This document shows, piece after piece, positions 1 to 8,858 of a DNA stretch of 64,000 nt (position 1 is the first letter of the stretch; every line of letters starts with the position of its first letter). Under the pieces are notes generated by a model. The model saw only the letters and a list, made by a program, of their open reading frames with translations. It did not search any database and was not told the DNA's origin. Origin of the DNA: Lentisphaerae bacterium GWF2_57_35 (GTDB lineage Bacteria; Verrucomicrobiota; Kiritimatiellia; CAIQIC01; GWF2-57-35). The stretch is from assembly GCA_001804865.1 (NCBI GenBank), contig MHBK01000027.1, positions 62,001 through 126,000 of the forward strand. Direction: 5' to 3'. The position numbers and the translations under genes are program-made.

Positions 1-1418
1 AAGCCGGCGCAAGCGGGCTGACCTCGTCGCTCGTAGCGGCGACTCGAGAGAAGCTGCGCTTGTGGGGATTTTCTACGGAACAAATTGCCGAAATCGAAAC
101 CAGCCGGAAGATCAAGGATCATCTGACCTTTTTGGCTCCGATCGGCGGGATTGTGATCGAGAAAGAGGCGTTGGAAGGCATGAGCGTGGAGACGGGGATG
201 CGTCTTTTCTCTCTGGCCGATTTGAGCGCGGTATGGGTTACGTTGGACGCTTATGAATCCGACTTGATGCGGCTCCGATATGGCCAGCAAGTCGATTTCG
301 AGGTGGAAGCATATCCCGGCGAGACCTTTCATGGCACGATTGCCTTCATCGATCCGGTGCTCGATGCGATGACCCGGACCGTGAAAGTGCGCGTCAATGC
401 GGCCAATCCCGAGGGACGGCTGAAGCCCGAGATGTTTGTGCGCGCCGTGGTTCATGCGCGAGTGGCGGAAGGGGGCATTGTATCCGTTCCGGATTTGGAG
501 GGGAAATGGTCGTGCACAATGCATCCGGAGGTGATTGCCGATCAACCGGGGCCGTGCCCCGTTTGCGAAATGCCCCTCGTTCCGATCCGCGAAGTGGTTA
601 ACGGCGACGCCCGTGCGTCCATCGAGCCGCCGCTGCTGATTCCCGCTTCGGCGCCATTGATAACCGGGACGCGGGCCATTGTGTACGTCGCGCAGCCGGG
701 CGACGAAGGCCGGTTTGAGGGGCGCGAAATTGTCCTGGGGCCCCGCGCCGGCGATTTTTATGTGGTGAACGAAGGGCTTGAGGAGGGGGAATTGGTGGTC
801 ACGCGCGGCAGTTTCAAGATCGACAGCTCGCTGCAAATCCAAGGCAAGGCGAGCATGATGGGCGAGGGCGGTCAGCCGGTCAGCGGCCATGAACACGGGG
901 CCGCAAAACCGGCCGCTGCTGCGAAGAAGGCGCCTGAAGAAGCCGTGTCCTTGACGGAGCCGGTGAAGATGCAAATGAAACAGTTCGTCGATCGGCTCGC
1001 CGGGTTGGCGGATGCATTGGCTTCCGACGATTTCGACAAGGCCCAAAAAGCAGCCCAAAACGTGAAGGCCGTCATGGCGCAAGTGGACATGGGGCTTCTG
1101 CCTCAGACTATCCATGAGCCGTGGATGAACGTATTGCCCGGAATGAACGAGTTGGTTCAAGCGCCGGATCTCGCGCGGATGCGTGAGCGGTTTGCGCCGT
1201 TCAGTGAAGCGGCTCGACCGTTGATTCGGGCGCTGGGCGCCGAGAACATCGGGCCGGCGTACGTGTTGCGTTGCCCCATGGCTTTCGACAATAAAGGGGC
1301 GGTCTGGGTTTATCGCACGGAAGACGTTCGTAATCCCTATTTCGGCGCCGCGATGTTGAGGTGCGGCTCCACGGTGGAAGCGCTGGGGGATAAATCGGAG
1401 GAGCATCGTCATGAGTGA
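1..1418 (+). CDS. cusB: Periplasmic adaptor (CusB/CzcB type) of a heavy-metal RND efflux pump, 5' end cut by window
   Basis: The frame is open from base 3, so the gene begins left of the window; about 471 residues are visible. The first part is the barrel-sandwich and beta-barrel region of a membrane fusion protein (lipoyl-like stretch around VIEKEALEGMSVETG, then a D-A-YE-SDL segment). Near visible residues 169-193 is a small metal-binding domain with CTMHPEV and CPVCEMPL motifs, as in HMBD/YHS-like domains fused to Cu/Ag/Zn adaptors. The C-terminal third resembles the helical DUF3347 type, with CPMAFDNKGAVW and NPYFG-x4-RCG. It links the inner-membrane RND pump to an outer-membrane channel and may hand over metal. 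The stop overlaps the next start by 8 bases (ATGAGTGA), so translation is coupled. Family is clear; which metal is not. Confidence 0.9.
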   Translation, partial: AGASGLTSSLVAATREKLRLWGFSTEQIAEIETSRKIKDHLTFLAPIGGIVIEKEALEGMSVETGMRLFSLADLSAVWVTLDAYESDLMRLRYGQQVDFEVEAYPGETFHGTIAFIDPVLDAMTRTVKVRVNAANPEGRLKPEMFVRAVVHARVAEGGIVSVPDLEGKWSCTMHPEVIADQPGPCPVCEMPLVPIREVVNGDARASIEPPLLIPASAPLITGTRAIVYVAQPGDEGRFEGREIVLGPRAGDFYVVNEGLEEGELVVTRGSFKIDSSLQIQGKASMMGEGGQPVSGHEHGAAKPAAAAKKAPEEAVSLTEPVKMQMKQFVDRLAGLADALASDDFDKAQKAAQNVKAVMAQVDMGLLPQTIHEPWMNVLPGMNELVQAPDLARMRERFAPFSEAARPLIRALGAENIGPAYVLRCPMAFDNKGAVWVYRTEDVRNPYFGAAMLRCGSTVEALGDKSEEHRHE

Positions 1419-4400
1419 GGCGACTCCGTCCTTTGTCGATCGCGTGATCCGGTTTTGCCTCGAGCAAAAGCTGGTGGTTGCGCTGCTGGTGCTGTTCATC
1501 ATGGCCTGGGGCGTAATGGTGGCGCCTTTCGACTGGAATATTTCCTGGCTGGAGCGCCGGCCTGTTCCCGTGGATGCGATTCCGGACATTGGCGAGAATC
1601 AACAGATTGTTTTTACGGAATGGATGGGCCGCTCGCCAAAAGACGTGGACGATCAAATCTCGTATCCGCTCACCGTGTCCTTGCTCGGCATTCCGGACGT
1701 CAAGACGATCCGCAGTTACTCGATGTTCGGCTTTTCGATGATCTACATCATTTTCGAGGAGGGCGTCGAATTTGAGGCCGCGCAGAACCGGATCATTGCC
1801 CGGCTCAACGGTCTGCCGGCCGGCGTGTTGCCGGAAGACGTCAAACCTGCGTTGGGTCCTTACGCCACGGCGCTCGGACAAGTTTTTTGGTACACCCTCG
1901 AAGGCCGCGATCCCGACGGCAAAGCGGTGGGCGGTTGGGATCTGGAGGAGCTTCGCACGGTTCAGGATTGGACGGTGCGCTATTACCTGCAATCCGCCGA
2001 AGGGATCACGGAAGTCGCTTCGATCGGGGGCTTCGTTCAAGAGTATCAAGTGGATGTCGATCCGGACGCCATGAGGGCTCATGGCGTGAGTCTTGAAGAC
2101 GTATTCAATGCGGTCCGCAATTCGAATCTGGACGTGGGCGCCCGACAGATCGAGCTGAACCGGGTGGAGTATCTCATTCGCGCCCGGGGGTTCATCAAGG
2201 ACATCAAGGATGTCGAGGGCACCGTTGTTAAAGTCAACGACAACGTTCCGATCTATGTTAAAAACGTGGCCCATGTGAACTTGGGGCCTGCGTATCGAGA
2301 AGGGGCTTTGGATAAAGAGGGAGCGGAAGCGGTTGGCGCGGTGGTCGTGGTGCGGCATGGCTACAATCCGTTGGCGGCGATCAAGAATGTGAAGGTCAAG
2401 GTGGCCGAAATGGCGCCGTCGTTGCCGGTGAAGGCGGTGGCGGATTATGAGAAGACCAACCGAAGCCGCTTGGAATCGTTTGCCGAGACGCAAGGATTTC
2501 AGGCCTATGAAGACGGCGTGTTGAACCAAACCGCGTGGGTGTCGTGGTTGCGATCGAATCCGCGCGATCGATGGCCGGAGGGCCTGACTACCAGCCAGGT
2601 TACGTTGATTCCCTTTTACGACCGGACCGGCTTGATTTACGAAACGTTGGGCACGCTTAATTCGGCGTTGTATGAGCAGGTGCTGATTACGACCATTGTC
2701 GTGATCATCATGGCTTCGCGGCTGGGCATCGCGCTCTTGATCAGCGTCGTGATGCCGCTGTCGGTTTTCCTTTCGTTCATCGCCATGAAGTTGCTGGGCG
2801 TGGACGCCAATCTGGTATCGCTTTCGGGGATCGCCATTGCCATAGGAACGATTGTGGACATGGGCATCATCATGTCGCAAAACATCATTCAGCATCTGGA
2901 ACGGGCGGGGCCGGACGAAAACCGGCTTGAAGTCGTTTATCGCGCGGCTAGCGAAGTCGGCAGCGCCATCCTCACGGCTATTGCGACCACGGTGGTTGGC
3001 TTCTTGCCGGTATTTGCGATGAGCGGTGCGGAAGGACGCTTGTTCAAGCCGCTGGCCTTTACGAAGACGTTTTGTCTGATTGGATCGGTGATTGTGGGCA
3101 TTACGGTAATCCCCGCCGCGGCGCATATGCTTTTAGGTTCAAAGCGTCCGACGAACGAAACCCGGCGCATTTGGGCGGTCGTCTTGATCGTCACGGGGCT
3201 TCTCCTGGGCATCCTGCTGAAGTGGTGGCTGGCCGGCTGGGTGGTCGTGGCCGCGGGTATTTATCAAGCCGTGGTGGAGTTCCTGCCCGAACGCATAAGA
3301 CGCCACATGACGTGGATCATCAACTCACTGGCCATCCTTCTCGTGGGCATTCTGCTGACCGAGCATTGGATGCCGCTGGGGCCGGCAAAAGGTTTCCTGC
3401 GGAATTTTATTTTTGTGGGTTTGCTGATTGGCTTGCTTCAAGGGTTGTACTTTGTTGTCGAACGGAATTACGGACGCATGCTGCGATGGTTCCTGGCCCA
3501 CAAGGCGGCGTTTTTGGCGGCGCCGGCTTTGATTGTAGTGCTGGGATATTTAGCGTTGCTCGGTGTGCCCAAGATGCTGGGCTTCATTCCTGCGGCCGTC
3601 GAAAAAATGGGCGGCTCGGCGGAAACCGTGCGAACGTCGTGGCTTTGGACGAAGCTGACTCATGGCTTCCCGGGGTTCGGCAAGGAGTTTATGCCTCCGT
3701 TGGATGAGGGGGCGTTTCTTTATATGCCCACGACCATGCCGCACGCGTCCATCGGCGAGGCGTTGGATGTGGTGCAAAAGCAAGACATGGCGTTGCGGAG
3801 CATTCCGGAAGTAGACATGGTCGTGGGCAAGATCGGCCGCGCCAATACGGCGATCGATCCGGCGCCCATCAACATGGTGGAGACGGTCATCACCTACAAG
3901 CCGGAGTTCGTGGTCGATCAGGACGGAAGGGTTCTGCTTTTTAAAGTGGATCGGAAGACGGGGGCGTTCGAGAAAAAGGACGGCGAACTCGTGCCCGATC
4001 CGAGTGGAAAACCCTATCGGCAGTGGCGCGAGCAGATCCGCAGTCCCGACGATATTTGGAAGGAGATTGTCAAAGCCGCAGAGATTCCGGGCAGTACCAC
4101 GGCGCCCAAACTGCAGCCGATTGCCGCGCGCCTGGTCATGCTGCAAAGCGGAATGCGGGCGCCGATGGGCGTCAAGGTGAAGGGACCGGATTTGGAAAGC
4201 ATCGAGCGCGCGGGGTTGGACATCGAACGCTTCCTCAAGGAAGTGCCCAGCGTTGAACCGTCGGCGGTCATTGCCGACCGCATTGTCGGCAAGCCTTATC
4301 TGGAAATCGAAATCGACCGCGAAGCTATTGCGCGGTACGGACTGAAGATTCAAGACGTCCAGGATACGATAGAGGTAGCTGTAGGCGGCGTTACGCTGAC

Positions 4401-5349
4401 CACCACGGTGGAGGGCCGCCGGAGATTTCCCGTGCGGGTCCGATACCTGCGTGAGCTGCGCGACCGGATTGAAACGCTCGGACAAATCCTGATCCCGGCC
4501 ATGAGCGGGGCGCAGATTCCCCTGACCCAACTGGCCGACATCCGTTATGTGCGGGGGCCGGAAGCGATCAAGAGCGAGGACACCTTCCTGATCAGTTACG
4601 TCCTGTTCGATAAAAAGCCCGGCTTTGCCGAGGTGGATGTGGTGGAAGCCTGCCAGGAATATCTGGACTCCAAACGGGACAGCGGAGAATGGGCTCCGCC
4701 CGCCGGCGTCACGTATCGCTTTGCCGGCAATTACGAGAACCAGATTCATGCACAGAAAACCTTATCCATTGTACTGCCCCTGACGTTGTTTATTATTTTT
4801 ATGCTGATCTATTTCCAGTTCCGTTCCGTCGTGACGACCAGTTTGGTTTTTACGACGATTTTTGTCTGCTGGGGCGGGGGACTGCTGTTTATCTGGCTTT
4901 ATGGCCAATCCTGGTTTCTCGATTTTTCCTTGTTTGGCGTGAATATGCGGAATCTTTTCCAAGTGCATCCGGTCAACATGAGCATTGCGGTTTGGGTAGG
5001 CTTCCTGGCCTTGTTCGGCATTGCCTCGGACGACGCCGTAGTCATGTGCACGTATCTGGATCAGCGATTTGCGGTGGACAAACCCAAAACGGTGCAGGAC
5101 ATTCGCGATGCCACGGTCCTGGCCGGCGAGCGCCGAGTGCGGGCTTGCCTGATGACCACGGCGACCACCGTGCTGGCCTTGTTGCCCGTTCTGACGTCCA
5201 CGGGCCGCGGTTCCGACATCATGGTTCCCATGTCCCTGCCGTCCTTTGGCGGGATGATTATCGAGGTCCTGACGATGTTTCTCGCGCCCATTTTGTATTG
5301 CGCCTACAAGGAACGCCAGGCGCGGCGTGGGGCCTTGCAAAGCGGTTAG
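1411..5349 (+). CDS. cusA: Heavy-metal efflux RND transporter, CusA/CzcA family, with extra membrane insertion
   Basis: Inner-membrane proton-driven pump for metal cations, partner of the adaptor just upstream. The N-terminal helix is followed by the porter domain with PVDAIPDIGENQQIVFTEW and RSPKDVDDQISYPL, typical of HME-RND proteins. The central permease has LVSLSGIAIAIGTIVDMGI, and the second half contains the matching segment near GIASDDAVVMCTYLDQRF. At 1312 residues it is about 250 longer than the usual 1040. The excess is at residues about 580-700, where extra hydrophobic segments (around GLLLGILLKWW and LAILLVGILL) sit between the two halves, and around residues 830-880, where a charged loop lies in the second porter domain. 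No outer-membrane factor follows in this window. Confidence 0.93.
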   Translation: MSEATPSFVDRVIRFCLEQKLVVALLVLFIMAWGVMVAPFDWNISWLERRPVPVDAIPDIGENQQIVFTEWMGRSPKDVDDQISYPLTVSLLGIPDVKTIRSYSMFGFSMIYIIFEEGVEFEAAQNRIIARLNGLPAGVLPEDVKPALGPYATALGQVFWYTLEGRDPDGKAVGGWDLEELRTVQDWTVRYYLQSAEGITEVASIGGFVQEYQVDVDPDAMRAHGVSLEDVFNAVRNSNLDVGARQIELNRVEYLIRARGFIKDIKDVEGTVVKVNDNVPIYVKNVAHVNLGPAYREGALDKEGAEAVGAVVVVRHGYNPLAAIKNVKVKVAEMAPSLPVKAVADYEKTNRSRLESFAETQGFQAYEDGVLNQTAWVSWLRSNPRDRWPEGLTTSQVTLIPFYDRTGLIYETLGTLNSALYEQVLITTIVVIIMASRLGIALLISVVMPLSVFLSFIAMKLLGVDANLVSLSGIAIAIGTIVDMGIIMSQNIIQHLERAGPDENRLEVVYRAASEVGSAILTAIATTVVGFLPVFAMSGAEGRLFKPLAFTKTFCLIGSVIVGITVIPAAAHMLLGSKRPTNETRRIWAVVLIVTGLLLGILLKWWLAGWVVVAAGIYQAVVEFLPERIRRHMTWIINSLAILLVGILLTEHWMPLGPAKGFLRNFIFVGLLIGLLQGLYFVVERNYGRMLRWFLAHKAAFLAAPALIVVLGYLALLGVPKMLGFIPAAVEKMGGSAETVRTSWLWTKLTHGFPGFGKEFMPPLDEGAFLYMPTTMPHASIGEALDVVQKQDMALRSIPEVDMVVGKIGRANTAIDPAPINMVETVITYKPEFVVDQDGRVLLFKVDRKTGAFEKKDGELVPDPSGKPYRQWREQIRSPDDIWKEIVKAAEIPGSTTAPKLQPIAARLVMLQSGMRAPMGVKVKGPDLESIERAGLDIERFLKEVPSVEPSAVIADRIVGKPYLEIEIDREAIARYGLKIQDVQDTIEVAVGGVTLTTTVEGRRRFPVRVRYLRELRDRIETLGQILIPAMSGAQIPLTQLADIRYVRGPEAIKSEDTFLISYVLFDKKPGFAEVDVVEACQEYLDSKRDSGEWAPPAGVTYRFAGNYENQIHAQKTLSIVLPLTLFIIFMLIYFQFRSVVTTSLVFTTIFVCWGGGLLFIWLYGQSWFLDFSLFGVNMRNLFQVHPVNMSIAVWVGFLALFGIASDDAVVMCTYLDQRFAVDKPKTVQDIRDATVLAGERRVRACLMTTATTVLALLPVLTSTGRGSDIMVPMSLPSFGGMIIEVLTMFLAPILYCAYKERQARRGALQSG

Positions 5350-5388
5350 AGACTGTTTCGGTGTTGATTTGTGCGTTAGGGCAAGTTC

Positions 5389-5585
5389 CGCTTGGCCCTT
5401 CGACCCGCTCAGGCAGGGCGCCTGGGGCAAAACGGGGGCGCGCCATTTGGGTTCGTCTGCGGCGTTGGTGAAAGCCGGGCGGACAAAAGTCCTGCCCGGC
5501 TTTCACCGCCTTGCAGCCGAACCCAACTGACGCGCCCCCGTTTTGCCCCAGGCGCCCTGGCCTGAGCGGGTCGAAGGGCCAAGCG
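5389..5585. repeat. 197-bp near-perfect palindrome (long hairpin element)
   Basis: The arm beginning CGCTTGGCCCTTCGACCC at 5389 is repeated in inverse as GGGTCGAAGGGCCAAGCG ending at 5585. The two arms, about 93 bases each, pair nearly throughout, leaving a short centre around ACAAAAGTCC at 5483-5492. It lies 39 bases after the cusA stop and would fold in RNA as a very long hairpin, so it may end cusBA transcription. No second copy is visible in the window and I see no target duplication, so its mobility is unproven. Open frames within it simply mirror each other. Confidence 0.85.
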
Positions 5586-5587
5586 AC

Positions 5588-5680
5588 AGCACCCCCATGC
5601 CAGTAAACTGGACATGGGGTTCCATTGCGGTATGGTTTTTAGTTTATTGGAGTCGGGGCGACTCGCGGACCCTTTCTCAG
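5588..5680. repeat. Degenerate short palindromic repeats
   Basis: Just after the long palindrome are an imperfect hairpin made by ACCCCCATG and CATGGGGT (5591-5620), the string ATTGCGGTA, and a perfect small hairpin GAGTCG-ggg-CGACTC at 5650-5664. The same order of elements, in better preserved form, occurs near 29080-29155 and 59275-59321, so this looks like a worn copy of a dispersed repeat family. Confidence 0.5.
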
Positions 5681-5732
5681 TGCCCGTACAATAACCATTT
5701 GCCCCTCAGCCCACACTCCTTCCATTTCGCAG

Positions 5733-5761
5733 TTGAGTTCCTTTTCCCGAAAACGTACAAG
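5733..5761 (+). promoter_or_regulatory. Possible sigma-70 promoter of the liv operon
   Basis: TTGAGT at 5733-5738 and TACAAG at 5756-5761 are separated by 17 bases and sit about 50 bases before livJ. Each box matches the consensus at four of six positions. Between it and livJ lies a tiny frame, MHSHKQ (5777-5797), with GAGGA before it and its stop overlapping an alternative livJ start at 5794. Confidence 0.3.
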
Positions 5762-5808
5762 ATGAGGAATTCAAAAATGCATTCACATAAGCAATGAAGG
5801 ACCTGAGC

Positions 5809-6975
5809 ATGAGCAAAATTGGAGTAGCAGGCATATGGGCCGCTTTGGCGTTTGTAATGACTACGGTATGGGCTGGGGGCGGCGAACCGACGATCAAGAT
5901 CGGGGTGATTGCCGAACTCACGGGCGACATTCCGGCCGTGGGCGCCTCCTGTAAGAATGCCGCCCTGCAAGCGGTCGAAGAAATCAATGCCGCCGGCGGA
6001 GTGGATGTTGGCGGCACAAAGTACAAGATCGATTTGAAGATCGAAGACAACGGAAGCAAGGCGGATCAGGCGGCCTTGTGCGCCCAAAAGCTGATTGCCC
6101 AGGAGCGGGTGCTGGCCATTATCGGTCCCAATGCCAGTTTGGGCGCCGTGCCGGCCTCGTCCATTGCGGAAAGCACCAAGACGGTACTGATCACGCCCTG
6201 GTCTACCAATCCCAAGACCACGCTTGATGCGCGCAGCAACAAGCCGAAGAAGTACGTCTTTCGCGCCTGCTACACCGATCCTTTCGAAGGCCGCGTGCTC
6301 GCCCGATTCGTTCGCGACACTTTGAAGCTCGATAAGGTCGCGGTCCTTTACGATGTCGCCTCGGAGGCGCCCAAGAGCCAGGCGGAACTCTTCCGCCAAA
6401 TTTTCAATGCCACCGGCGGTTCCACGGTGGCCTTTGAAACTTATACCACCGGCGACCGGGACTTCTCGGCCCAGTTGACGAAAATCCGCGAAACCAACCC
6501 ACAGCTTATTTTCCTACCCGCTTATTACAACGACGTCCCGCTGGTCGTTCAACAGGCCAAGCGGTTGGGCATTACGGCTCCATTTCTCGGCAGCGACGCC
6601 TGGAGCAGTCCGGATTTGATCAAGCTCTCGCAAGGCGCCGTGGAAGGCTATCACTTTGCCAACCACTATGCCGCGGATGCGGCGACCCCGGAGGCGCAAA
6701 AGTTTATTCAGGCCTATCAAACGAAATACGGAAAGACGCCCGACGATGTCGCCGCGCTGACGTACGATGCCTTCGGGCTGCTGGTCGAGGCCTTGAAATC
6801 CGCCGGCAAAGTCGACCGCAAGGCCTTGCGCGATGCGTTGGCCAAGGTGCCCAGCTTTGACGGCGTCACCGGCCACATGAAGTTTGTAGAAGGCTCCGGC
6901 GATCCGATTAAGAGCGCGGTGATCCTCCAAATCAAGGATGGAAAATTTGTGTGGGTGTGCAATGCGGCGCCGTAA
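5809..6975 (+). CDS. livJ: Branched-chain amino acid ABC transporter, substrate-binding protein
   Basis: Periplasmic ligand-binding protein (Peripla_BP_6 / Leu-Ile-Val-binding type) that delivers branched-chain amino acids or a similar ligand to the LivHM permease. A signal peptide is visible (SKIGVAGIWAALAFVMTT then VWAGG). The mature protein starts with IKIGVIAELTGDIPAVG and keeps the family segments AALQAVEEINAAGG and IGPNAS. The start at 5809 is preferred because AAGGA lies 7 bases before it; an in-frame ATG at 5794 would add five residues. First gene of a livJHMGF set with very short spacings, so one transcript is likely. The exact ligand cannot be read from sequence. Confidence 0.92.
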   Translation: MSKIGVAGIWAALAFVMTTVWAGGGEPTIKIGVIAELTGDIPAVGASCKNAALQAVEEINAAGGVDVGGTKYKIDLKIEDNGSKADQAALCAQKLIAQERVLAIIGPNASLGAVPASSIAESTKTVLITPWSTNPKTTLDARSNKPKKYVFRACYTDPFEGRVLARFVRDTLKLDKVAVLYDVASEAPKSQAELFRQIFNATGGSTVAFETYTTGDRDFSAQLTKIRETNPQLIFLPAYYNDVPLVVQQAKRLGITAPFLGSDAWSSPDLIKLSQGAVEGYHFANHYAADAATPEAQKFIQAYQTKYGKTPDDVAALTYDAFGLLVEALKSAGKVDRKALRDALAKVPSFDGVTGHMKFVEGSGDPIKSAVILQIKDGKFVWVCNAAP

Positions 6976-6978
6976 GGT

Positions 6979-7863
6979 TTGTACGGAGTGATCTATTTTC
7001 TTCAACAGACCCTCAATGCCCTTCAATTGGGCAGCATCTATGCCCTGATAGCGCTGGGCTATACGATGGTCTACGGCATCCTGCTGATGATCAATTTCGC
7101 CCACGGCGATTTGTTCATGGTCGGGGCGTTCCTGGCGTTTGCGCTGGCGACCTTTTTGGGGTGGTCGTTCGTCCCGACCTTGCTGGCGGCCATGATCGCG
7201 CTTGCGGTGCTGGGCGTGGTCATCGAACGGCTGGCGTACAAGCCCTTGCGGCACGCCCCGAAAATGTCGGCGGTGATCACCGCGTTGGGCGTCGGCATTT
7301 TTCTCGAGCATCTGATGCTGGCCTTCAATCCGTATCCGCGGCACATGCCGGAATTGATGCCGGTGCACATTTGGACCTTTGGCCAGTTCTCGATTTCCTC
7401 GCTGCAAGTGTTGATCATCGGGCTGTCGGTGAGCTTGATGGTGGTGCTCGACTGGGTGGTGATGAAGACCAAGCTGGGCTTGGCCATGCGGGCCATTTCG
7501 TGGAATATCAAGATCGTTCCGTTGATGGGCGTGCCCGTCAACCGGGTGATATCCGCCACCTTTGCCATGGGCGCGGCCCTGGGAGCGGCGGCTGGGACGC
7601 TGTATTCCATGGCTTATCCGGTGATCGATCCGTACATGGGCGTCATGGTCGGGTGGAAGGCGTTTATCGCCGCGGTGATCGGGGGCATCGGCAATATCCG
7701 CGGCGCGGTGCTGGGCGGGTTTATCCTTGCGGGAGTGGAAATCGGCGTGGCGGCGGTGCTGCCGACCACCTTCCGGGACTTCATCTCGTTTGGCTTGCTG
7801 CTGATTCTGCTCGTGGTGCGTCCGCACGGCTTGTTGGGCAAACCGCGCGTGGAGAAGATCTGA
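6979..7863 (+). CDS. livH: Branched-chain amino acid ABC transporter permease LivH
   Basis: Inner-membrane permease, strongly hydrophobic throughout, with the family start FLQQTLNALQLGSIYALIA and the motif GYTMVYGILLMINFAHGD. The glycine-rich region before the EAA loop (AVIGGIGNIRGAVLGGF) contacts the ATPase. It begins 3 bases after the livJ stop with TTG at 6979 or GTG at 6988; the AAGG at 6974-6977 is better spaced for the GTG, so the first three residues are uncertain. Length (about 294) is normal. Pairs with LivM to form the channel. Confidence 0.92.
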   Translation: MYGVIYFLQQTLNALQLGSIYALIALGYTMVYGILLMINFAHGDLFMVGAFLAFALATFLGWSFVPTLLAAMIALAVLGVVIERLAYKPLRHAPKMSAVITALGVGIFLEHLMLAFNPYPRHMPELMPVHIWTFGQFSISSLQVLIIGLSVSLMVVLDWVVMKTKLGLAMRAISWNIKIVPLMGVPVNRVISATFAMGAALGAAAGTLYSMAYPVIDPYMGVMVGWKAFIAAVIGGIGNIRGAVLGGFILAGVEIGVAAVLPTTFRDFISFGLLLILLVVRPHGLLGKPRVEKI

Positions 7864-7865
7864 CC

Positions 7866-8858
7866 ATGAACATGCGATGGACGATAGGCGTCGGTTTGCT
7901 GGCGGGCTTCGGCCTTTGCTGGGCCATTCCGCATTACGAATGGCTCGATCCGTACGTCCAGCTTGTCCTGATGTATCTGGGCATCAACATCATTCTGACC
8001 GCCAGCTTGAATCTGGTGAACGGCTACATGGGCGAGTTCTCGGTGGGGCATGCGGGCTTTATGGCCGTGGGGGCCTATGTGGCGTCCATCCTGACGGTGC
8101 TGGTGTTCCCGGAGGAGGGCTCGGCTTACTATTTTCCTCTTGCCATAATGGGTGGAGGTTTGGGGGCGGCGGCAACCGGGTTGATCGTATCCATTCCGTC
8201 GTTCCGCGCCCGGGGCGATTATCTGGCGATTGTTACGCTGGCTTTCAACATGATCGTCAAGTCGGTGTTGGAAAACCTCGAGGTGGTCGGGGGGCCCCGC
8301 GGTTTCATGGGCATGGAACAACTGACGACGCTGCCGTGGGTGTATGTCTGGGTGGTCATCACGATCTGGATCTTGCGCAATCTGGTGTACTCGAAATACG
8401 GCCGCGGCATGGCGGCGATCCGCGAGGACGAGATCGTCTGCGATCTCTGCGGGGTCCATACGCGGCGCGTGAAGATCTCGGCCTTTCTGGTGTCGGCCTT
8501 TTTCGCCGGCGTTGCCGGCGGATTGTATGCGCATCTGTTGCAGTTCATCAATCCGCGCATGTTCGACATCCTGAAGTCGACCGAGGTGCTGATCATGCTG
8601 TATTTGGGCGGCATGGCTTCGCTGGGCGGCTCGATGATCGGGGCGACGATTTATACGGTGGTGATGGAAGTCTTAAGGGCGCAGGGCGGATTTCGGATGG
8701 TGCTGATGCCGTTGCTGCTCATTTTCCTCATGCTGTTTCGTCCGCGCGGCATTTTCGGATTGAAGGAATTTTCCTGGTTGATCCCGTGGCGCGATCTCTT
8801 GCTGATGCGTCAGCTCCGCACTCGAAAGGAGGTCCCTCGTGCATCTGCTGAAGGCTGA
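7866..8858 (+). CDS. livM: Branched-chain amino acid ABC transporter permease LivM
   Basis: Second permease, about 330 residues. It shows the LivM signature NLVNGYMGEFSVGHAGFMA and, later, RGRGMAAIREDEIVCDL-like sequence (YGRGMAAIREDE) followed by GVHTRRVKISAFLVSAFFAG. It starts 2 bases after the livH stop, and its last 20 bases overlap livG, which implies tight coupling. The open frame continues upstream inside livH, but ATG 7866 fits both spacing and family N-terminus. Paired function: transmembrane path for the LivJ ligand. Confidence 0.92.
   Translation: MNMRWTIGVGLLAGFGLCWAIPHYEWLDPYVQLVLMYLGINIILTASLNLVNGYMGEFSVGHAGFMAVGAYVASILTVLVFPEEGSAYYFPLAIMGGGLGAAATGLIVSIPSFRARGDYLAIVTLAFNMIVKSVLENLEVVGGPRGFMGMEQLTTLPWVYVWVVITIWILRNLVYSKYGRGMAAIREDEIVCDLCGVHTRRVKISAFLVSAFFAGVAGGLYAHLLQFINPRMFDILKSTEVLIMLYLGGMASLGGSMIGATIYTVVMEVLRAQGGFRMVLMPLLLIFLMLFRPRGIFGLKEFSWLIPWRDLLLMRQLRTRKEVPRASAEG

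Noticed and set aside
1201..3126. Long open frame on the minus strand opposite cusBA
   Set aside because: Its translation is low-complexity, rich in His, Arg and Gln, with no family features; it shadows well-conserved cusA codons.
6951..7865. Upstream open continuation of the livM frame through livH
   Set aside because: The livH frame carries the permease motifs; ATG 7866 gives the correct LivM start.
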